Assembly: GCA_963693085.1 (NCBI GenBank)
Contig: OY856412.1
Span: 343,307,457-343,371,456 of the forward strand
DNA from: Alisma plantago-aquatica
Lineage: Eukaryota > Streptophyta > Magnoliopsida > Alismatales > Alismataceae
Reading direction: 5' to 3'
DNA: 64,000 nucleotides
Shown piece by piece: positions 56,933-64,000 of the stretch. The notes beneath the pieces were generated by a model. The model saw nothing but the letters and a program-made list of their open reading frames with translations. It had not been told where the DNA came from and searched no databases. Position 1 is the first letter of the stretch; every line of letters begins with the position of its first letter. The position numbers and the translations under genes are program-made.

Positions 56933-59779
56933 TTAGATATATATAAAAAAGCATGCCTTGCAATATTGTGCACATATGTTCTAAATTATTTTAAATGGAT
57001 ATGATGCAATCATGGATAAGTTAAATTTTTGAAAATTTGGACTTACCTCATTATGTTGCATCGATCGTTGGGACTTAGTGATGCATGCAGATCAAGTTTT
57101 ATATTCCAAATTAACCTAGGGTGGTCCATTTCAAACAATGTGTCTAGGTCGTTGTAACCACATTGGGTTAGGTTTTTTGCAAGATACATGGCCAGAACTG
57201 CTCAATTGGGGCCCTTTTTACCATGATGCCAGACTAAAGGGACCACTTTGAGCTTATGGCCACCATATATGTGTCATTGAAGGTGGCTTAAGGCTATTGT
57301 GGTACCTGATGCATTTTCAAAGACGTTGAAGTGGGTGCTTAGGTTGCTGTTAGTGTGGGAGTTCAAAGTGAGTTATTGATGGGCTAAAATACAATTCTAA
57401 GTCCACCCAAACAATACATATTTTGTCCCTTCAACGATAGGGATCATATAGATTTTTTTGGTGTTTTAGAATGCTTTTACAGCTAAAAGAGACTGTTCTT
57501 GGAGCAAAAACTTATGAAATTTGATGCATGTGGTGATATATCCTTCTTTGTAGGACCAAATCCTAGAATCCACATCTAAACTAGTTTGACATAAATCCAT
57601 ATAAGTTATCCCATTACTTCTTATATTTTGTTTATATTTCATCTCTCTTCTACCATTTTGTCTAAATTTCTTACTTTTTATGGTCATGATAGTTTAGTTT
57701 CTAAAATAAACCACTACTTTTCGCCATATTTAGCCAAGTTGGTGTCTAAGCTACCGAGTGTGGATGATTTTTGGTAATTTGGAGATTCATGGAGGAAGGG
57801 TTCATGAGGCTATGTGAAGATCCTACTCCTCACACAAGTCAAGTTATTTGGCCTCACTTTAGTGTTCAACCTGATGTGAATCCTACTTATAATCGATAAA
57901 ATCTCACTAATAATAATCTTCGATGATATAACATGGCATGTTTATGGGTACCACAACTTTAAAATAAAGTAAGTCCTTTATAGCGTGAGTTAGAATTATC
58001 CTTGATCGAGCTCCTTCATTAGTTCATGAACATATTCACCTAGATCTATGCCAAAATGTGAAGTCTTGAAGAGTCATTCATCATACATCAACTCCCGGCC
58101 ATGTCAGGGATGTGTCCCATCAAGTAGAAGTCAATACACATTAGACCATAATGGACACTTTAGATACATAAAAAAGTTAGAAGAATATGATGTTAGATTC
58201 ATTTGCCTTGTGTCATATCCTACATTGGTCGCCGAGAATATCATGTCAAAAAGAATTATTGATGTGTTTGCATGTCAACTAGTGATCTCAAAGTAGGCTT
58301 GAATGATGACTTTCAAAAATCAATTATATTTTTCTCATAGACAATACAATTTGATGTTATCTCCTTGATCTTACGTATGGAATCTTAAGACATTATTAAA
58401 ACAAGGCAACATCATCATACATAGAGAACACCACCTTCAACATAGAGTGGAGCATCTTCTCCTAAAATTTATGTTTCTCATACTCAATAATGTGGGTGCA
58501 ACATATCAAATAGCATTGGTGGGTCTTATCTATGACCTTATAACAATGAAATCAAAATGTGCAAAGATGACAACATTACCAAGTCAAATCAAGTAGAATA
58601 CCACATGGCCTGTCTGGAAATGATATTTGTAAGACTTACATGTTTCTACATCTGAACAACTATATAGAACTTTACCTTTGATTCCTCATATGGAAACTGA
58701 ATGGCCTATACGGTTAGCTAACAAGGTATAGAAGGTGATCTAGGGTATGCTTGAGCAATTATAAAGCTATATGCTTCATAGTTGGAGAAAGAGCTTAGGG
58801 GCATTCTCAAAACACTCCAATTCATAACTCAATTTAGAGCAAAGATGACACCAATTTGTAAATAAATCTTCAATCCTAATACTCAAAAATTCCAAAGATA
58901 GTTAGAATGATAAATTTGAATATGTTTTCAATAAGTTCAAACTATAAATATCTAGCCCACATATGACCAGACCACATGTGAATGGTCGTAGAAATTTATT
59001 GTGGCTCACTTTAAAGAATCAATGTGTGGTGTCCTAATGCAAAAAATCAATAGTAAAGAACTTTCTTCTACTATAAGTCCAAAAATTTAATTGAAATAGA
59101 AGGTGATACACCCCAAGTCGAGAAACATTACCCAATTCTTATTCATGCTACTAAGAAAATATGAATTTAGATAATGTGTATCTATGATAGCATATGACAA
59201 TCCATTAAGCTACTTTTGTGAACATTCGTCCATGATTACATGAAGCACCAAATGAAAAGTTGTTCTTTCTAATTTTGGCATCACATATATCACTAATAAT
59301 GTAGTCAAATCCCATGCATCATTCTATCAAATGGAAGAAAACTCCATGTCTCTGACATACATGAGATTTTTTTACTTCCTTGTTAGAGATGTAAACATGA
59401 TTAATACCACATCATATACAACACATAATGCTAATGACAAATCGACCATGATAATTGGCGATGGCTCAAACCAACATGGAAATGATGTAGGGGTGGTTCT
59501 TATCAGCTAGGTGGGAGAATGCCTTCCTATCACCCAGTGAATACAATTCAATACCATAAAAATGTCATTGAGTATAAAGCATGAATGTTAACATCCAAGT
59601 TGGTGGTTACTCAAAAGCTCAACATCATTGCCAACTTCCTACTCATTGTTTCTATAAGATCATGAAGCCCTTACAATCACTATATGACATTGGTTTGAAT
59701 CATGTTAATTAGAATGAAAGTAAAGTTGATATTGGGCCTATTTGTAAAACACATGAACATAGAAATCAATTAATATTTT
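56933..59779. other. Probable rest of the K 3' LTR plus unassigned DNA
   Basis: The first seven bases (ttagata) repeat the bases before element B. If B sits in the K LTR, the sequence from 56938 is the rest of that LTR; its end cannot be located because no partner repeat is in the window. Small frames at 57466-57687 (minus) and 58048-58296 (+) have no recognisable domain. Nothing else is supported between 57400 and 59779. Confidence 0.35.
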
Positions 59780-61519
59780 ATGATAATTCTAGTCTTAATT
59801 ATGAAACTTGAAATTTATCGAGGCCATTGGGATAATTAGATGTGTCTATGTTACCCCATGGTCTCAAGTGTCCAATTACGCCTATTTTTCCACTTGTGGG
59901 TTTACATATTGTTATAAGAGAGTAATTGTTGTGTGGTTTCCACATCAACTTTTCACATGTTTTGACGCACAAATTCAGTCCATTTTGTTCTCATTTAGCC
60001 TCTATTCATATCACTCTTGCCAAGTATTATTATTTTTCTTATCACATGATGTATATTGAAGATTTGCATCAAAGGAATCAAATTGGAGGTTTCCCAACTC
60101 AATTTAGTATTATTTGGGATTTCTCCAAGCCTTCCAACATCCCGAACTTCATTTCTACTGAAACAGTAATGCACACGACATGTCTTATGCGCATTTCCAG
60201 ACGGCTTATTTCTTCTTTCATTGTAGAAAAGTACACAACATGTCCATAAAAGACACGACGTGTATGTGGGAATTTAGAACCTGGCCTTACTCTTTCTGGA
60301 AAAGTACATGGTGTGTATTAATTCAAACGCGTTGTGTTTTTTACACTCAGAACAACTGCTTGAGACAGGACGCGTCGTGTCCAGAGAAAGACACACCGTG
60401 TTCCTGTCAGTTTTAGCAATTTTCAAATATGACTCCTTTCATTTTAAAGGATGAAACCACTCTATGGAGAAGTTATCTCTGGTCATAATTTGAAACTCTT
60501 TTGTCCCAGAGTAAGGCTAGAGCAAGGAAGGCAATTTTGGAGGGGGAAGAAGGTGGTTTCTTACTAAAGAACCCCATTCTTCTTCTTTTCTTCTCCAAGC
60601 TTCTTCTCCAAGGTGTAGCAGAGCTTCTCCACTCCAAAAAGCTTCTTGGGAGAGAGGTTTGTCTGGTTTGTAGCAGTTGTAGGAATGGGATTTCGTGCTA
60701 AAGTTGGAATTCTACTCCTCTTGGGTTACACTTTGGGTTTTCTTAGCTTTTCCTTCTCTAAATCATGTTAAACTCTAAAATTTATGTGCATTTTCTGTTG
60801 TACACTATTATGGAGGAGTAGTTTTCTTTTCTTGGACATGGGAGAGTAACTCCCATGTCATAGCATGTATGGAACATGACAATTTCGTACTAAATGCTAT
60901 GTTACTTGTTTTTCCACCTTGTGAGTATCGGTTTCTTCTTTTTCTACATGTATGGCTGGCCACCTTATGCGTATGTTTTATGCTCTTTTGCTTGATCTGA
61001 GAAGATAGGTAGTAGAGTAAGGAGGTACTCACTTGGAAACTCCTTCTTTACCATGAGAGTGGAATTTATGGAGTTGAGGAGTAGGCTTGTGATCCAAAAT
61101 GAAATTCATACATGGGAATGTTGAATTGAGTTAGGATCATTGTACTTGGACCAAGAGGTGAGGTGCAACATACAAATCTCCTTTAAATTAAGTGCATAGT
61201 ATGTTTAAATTTCATGCTTCTATTGTATGTTATGATATGTGAATGAAATCCTAAGTCCAAGATACTTCTAATTCTGAATTTTAATCTCTTTTAGTAATCC
61301 ATTTACTATTTGTTTATTTATGAAATTCTAGTCTAATCAACCAAATCACCTTTAAAACGGTCTAGATTGTTGAACCTTAGCACTGTTGCATTTAATTGGT
61401 TTGCTAAATTGCCTTGTCTTCGACCTCAACTACAACTACTTCCATATACTTGCGAGAATTGGTTAATTGAGAAAAAGATCTTCCCTATGTTTGAAAATCG
61501 TTAGTGTAATAAACCAACA
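59780..61519 (+). repeat. Element F 5' LTR (Athila-like), left edge uncertain
   Basis: The right edge is fixed by accaaca followed by the Asp-tRNA primer site. The left edge is a guess at tgataattct (59781), by analogy with the tgataac start of D; no second LTR is present for comparison. It contains a striking set of ACACGACGTGT-like palindromes (60170-60410) and a pyrimidine-rich stretch (60570-60640). Open frames in it (59808-60701) are not genes. Confidence 0.5.
60170..60415. repeat. Repeated palindromic motif in LTR F
   Basis: Seven imperfect copies of ACACGACGTGT occur within 245 bases: acacgacatgtc, acacaacatgtcc, acacgacgtgta, acatggtgtgta, acgcgttgtgtt, acgcgtcgtgtcc and acacaccgtgttcc. 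Each is close to self-complementary. Confidence 0.75.
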
Positions 61520-61525
61520 AGTTTT

Positions 61526-61543
61526 TGGTGTTGTTGTCGGGGA
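61526..61543 (+). other. Primer binding site of element F (Asp-tRNA type)
   Basis: tggtgttgttgtcgggga against tggcgccgttgccgggga: the only differences are four C-to-T changes. It stands six bases after the LTR end, in the Athila-typical context caacaagttttTGG. Confidence 0.85.
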
Positions 61544-63125
61544 GTTACAGTTAATCTATTTAGAATAACAAGTGGTAACTAGTATTTGAGACTAGATCAT
61601 CATTTCCATTTTCGAAATTCCATATATATTTTAGTTGTGTTCTCAATTTTTCTTGCTATTTTTCAGGTTGTATGTGTCGCTCACAAACAGGTCTTCAAAC
61701 ATCTACGTTGCTAGACCTTGGGATCAAGCGTACTCTTTCAAGCTTAAGAAGAGCAAGAAGAGTAGAACAACCACTACTAAGAGGTGTTCCACCATCATCA
61801 CTGTAATTGTCTTCTTTGTCTTTTGAAGAAGCTACACCAAGGGATCCAACCATGCAGGACGACCGTCCTTTGAAGTATTTTACAATGCCGATTTCCACAA
61901 ACATTTGTAGAGCCATTGACCTACTTATAGTTGAAGCGAACTATTTCTCTATTGCTCCTTCTATGATGCAGATGATACAGCATAACTTCTTTAGAGGCAA
62001 AGTCAATGAAGATCCAAATCTTCATGTGCCTAAGTTCTTAGAGTATATGAATACTTCCAAAATAAATGGTGTTTCCACCAAAGGAATTAAGTTAATGCTA
62101 TTTTCTTTCACCCTAAGAGATAGAGCCAAGGCGTGGCTTTTTTCTCTTCTAAAGAAGTCGGTCAAAAGTTGGGACCAACTTCTAAATGCTTTCCTTGCAA
62201 AGTATTTCCTGTTGAGCAAGACAACCCAGCTAAGGAATTAGCTCACCAACTTCTCTGAAAATGATGGAGAAACTATGTATGATACATGGGAGCACTTTAA
62301 AGACCTTCAACGTCTTTGTCCTCACCATGGGTTGATCATTTGGCCACTACTCCAAACATTCTATAATGGTAAGTTCTACAACACTCGGATGACACTGGAT
62401 GTTGCAGCTAATGGAGCATTGATGACTAAGTCTTATAGAGAGGCTTATGACATCATTAATGACATATCCCTCAACCATTGCCAATGGGGATCAGATAGGA
62501 GAGCACATTCATCCTCTACAACAGTCCTTCAGCTGGGAAACAAGGAGGGAAGCATGCGGTTGATGTTGTTGACTTAATTGCTTCTAAACTTGATATTCTT
62601 ACATAGAAGTTTGAGAAGATGACTACATTACAAATCCAATCAGTTGAAGTGATATGTGAAGCTTCTTGTTATATGAGACATACTTCTTTTTCATGCTTTG
62701 CTCCTAATATGAATGAATGAAGCCTACAACAAGCCAATTTTGTTGGGATGCAGGGGAACAAGTAGCACAATCCCTATACCAACACCTACAATCTGGGATG
62801 GAGAGATCATCCTAATTTCTCCTACCAGAACACAAGCAATGCTCAGAATTTCCAACATGGACAACAGCAACTGCAACAACAACAAAACTTCAACCGGAAA
62901 AACAATGGGAATCCACCAGGTTTCAACAACAACAGGGGTTACCAACAAGAACAACAACCCCAAAGTTCTTCCTTGGAGGCCATGTGGAGAAATTTATCTC
63001 CACACAGATGCATCATAATGAAGAGCTCTTGACACTTCACTAAGATTATCAATGATACACTATTGGGGTACTTCAAGAACTCCAATGGGCATAGATAAGG
63101 AGATTCCTTATCTTTCCCTATCAAC
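61544..63125 (+). pseudogene. Element F gag (Athila-like), nearly intact core
   Basis: 61807-62241 reads through 144 codons: MQMIQHNFFRGKVNEDPNLH, VPKFLEYMNTSKINGVSTKG, IKLMLFSFTLRDRAKAWLFS and LLKKSVKSWDQLLNAFLAKY. It matches Athila gag (LxxNxFxGxxxEDPNxHLxxFLExCxTxKxNGVSxDxIxLxLFPFSLRDRAKAWL). After one stop, 62240-62500 continues ETMYDTWEHFKDLQRLCPHH, FYNGKFYNTRMTLDVAANGA and AYDIINDISLNHCQWGSDR. 62740-63000 gives NPYTNTYNLGWRDHPNFSY and a Gln/Asn-rich tail, then MHHNEELL. The clade is clear. Protease and later domains are absent because other elements follow at about 63125. Confidence 0.9.
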
Positions 63126-63300
63126 ATAGTTGCATTCATTCTTACTCATATGATCCATCTTGGTAGAAAATATGGTCTTATTGAAACCCAACAACTATGT
63201 CACTAGAACATTATACAATATGCAGATGACACTATTATTTTCATCTCCCATGGTGATTACATTGCGATCAACACTATATGCATATTGAAGTACCTCTATA
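63126..63300 (+). pseudogene. L1-like LINE reverse transcriptase fragment
   Basis: Reads VAFILTHMIHLGRKYGLIET, a stop, then IIQYADDTIIFISHGDYIAI and NTICILKYLYNIMG. This matches the plant L1-type RT catalytic region (QYADDTLIF followed by ...LKxxLxxFExMSGLKIN). The YADD catalytic box is intact. Only about 60 residues remain, joined directly to element F on the left and to an RTE element on the right. Confidence 0.75.
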
Positions 63301-63321
63301 ACATTATGGGACATAGGATTT

Positions 63322-63829
63322 ATCATAATCATCATCATCATCTTAGCCTCAATCCCAACCATTTTGGGGTCGCCGACATGGATCTTTTTTCTAGTCAACT
63401 TAGTTATGGGTCATAATCTGATCAAGATGTAACGGTTCAAGATCTCTCTTAATAATTTCTTCCCACATTAATTTATTTCTACCTCTACATCTTTTAGTTT
63501 TGTTGACTCAATAAACCCTACTTCAAATATGTGCATTTGTTAGTCTGTGTTTTGCATGTTCATAAAATCTTAAACAAACATCACGCAACTTGTCATTAAT
63601 GACCACCACCCCCACTTGGTTGTTGATATAGTCATTCATCAAATGAGTAGTCCTTGTCTTCCCAAACATCCTTCTCATCATATGACTTTAGACACATTCA
63701 ACTTGTCGATACCTTATTTTTTCACAGTCTAAAGTTCAACCCCTTATAGAGTGGTTGGATATATAGTTGTTCTATATAATATACTTTTAAATTTGATTGG
63801 GATTTTTTTGTCACATAATACTATAATTA
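63322..63829 (-). pseudogene. RTE-like LINE, 3' end
   Basis: On the minus strand, reading from 63815: LCDKKIPIKFKSILYRTTIY, then GVEL.TVKK, MMRRMFGKTRTTHLMNDYIN, NQVGVVVINDKLRDVCLRFY, RGRNKLMWEEIIKRDLEPLH and KKIHVGDPKMVG. This follows the C-terminus of plant RTE-type proteins (VLCDRRIPLKLKGKFYRT, LYGxECWxxKK, MRMLRWMxGKTRxDxIRN, RGRPKxTWxEVVKxDL, RxRIHVADP). It ends in a (GATGAT)n microsatellite at 63322-63345, the usual 3' tail of RTE elements. Frameshifts are present. The 5' side stops where LTR G begins. Confidence 0.85.
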
Positions 63830-64000
63830 TGTTGGATTTTAGGGGAGGTAGATATGGTAATGGAAACAAAAAATTTCTCCCCAATACAGAAACCAAAGAG
63901 ATCTCGTCAACATCTATATGGTAGGAAGGATGGTTTGTAGAGGTGTACCTAGTCCCGAGGCTTACTCAGCGACATTACATCGTGGCGAGCACGGCCTACA
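63830..64000 (-). repeat. Edge of another A/B-family copia LTR (G)
   Basis: Starts tgttggattttaggggaggt and then matches 6349-6511 of the A 5' LTR (for example caaaaaatttctcccca, ggatggtttgtggaatca against ggatggtttgtagaggtg, and gcgacaatacctcgcg against gcgacattacatcgtgg). No primer site lies to the left, so this is the outer edge of a 3' LTR or solo LTR of a minus-strand element that inserted into the RTE. The rest lies beyond the window. Confidence 0.8.

Noticed and set aside
59808..60701. Overlapping open frames as small genes
   Set aside because: They fall within the LTR of element F, overlap one another in several frames, and cover the palindromic motif array.
63206..63290. YADD fragment as part of the adjacent RTE element
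   Set aside because: It reads on the + strand while the RTE reads on the minus strand, and its sequence pattern is L1-like.
1..64000. CRISPR array, operons or bacterial genes
   Set aside because: Everything recognisable is plant transposable-element sequence; no spaced identical repeats or prokaryotic gene layout is present.

Overview
The window is plant nuclear DNA, from a large, transposon-rich angiosperm genome. No intact host gene, rRNA, tRNA or CRISPR array is visible. Almost everything recognisable is a decayed transposable element: Ty1/copia and Ty3/gypsy LTR retrotransposons with plant-type primer sites (initiator-Met and Asp tRNA), a CACTA (En/Spm) DNA transposon, a tRNA-derived SINE, and L1-like and RTE-like LINE fragments. 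Coding remnants carry many stops and frameshifts, so they are reported as pseudogenes. The species cannot be named from the sequence.

The main result is a nest of insertions. A chromovirus (called K here, + strand) is the oldest layer: its integrase starts at 17091, and its chromodomain and 3' end reach about 20218. A CACTA element (right end at 17090) sits inside the K integrase. A solo LTR (C, 17990-19834) sits a little further along K. A copia element (B, 20219-56932) lies in the K 3' LTR, with the same bases (ttagata) on both sides although they are 36.7 kb apart. Inside the 3' LTR of B is an Athila-like gypsy element (D, 28473-56396). Inside the env-like region of D is a Tekay-like chromovirus on the minus strand (E, 38714-50017). 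The junction of D and B at about 56396 shows a later deletion that removed the end of the D 3' LTR and part of the B LTR.

Layout: 1-8546, copia element A (minus strand, same family as B, left LTR running off the window). 8547-9635, copia-like scraps. 9636-17090, CACTA: a tnp2-type transposase pseudogene interrupted by a SINE with a clear target duplication, a TNPA-type pseudogene, a GC-richer segment with internal repeats, a captured piece of a cysteine desulfurase (NFS1-like) gene, and a subterminal repeat zone ending in the CACTA terminus. 17091-56932, the nest described above. 56933-59779, probably the rest of the K 3' LTR plus unassigned DNA. 59780-63125, 5' part of a second Athila-like element (F). 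63126-63829, an L1-like fragment and the 3' end of an RTE-like LINE on the opposite strand. 63830-64000, the edge of another LTR of the A/B copia family (G).

Points worth a second look are the ordered nest, the host-gene fragment in the CACTA element, the SINE in its transposase, the env-like region of D with a possible internal promoter and a SUMO-protease-like remnant behind it, and the dense family-specific short motifs found in LTR regions of A/B, D and F, upstream of the TATA box wherever one can be seen.
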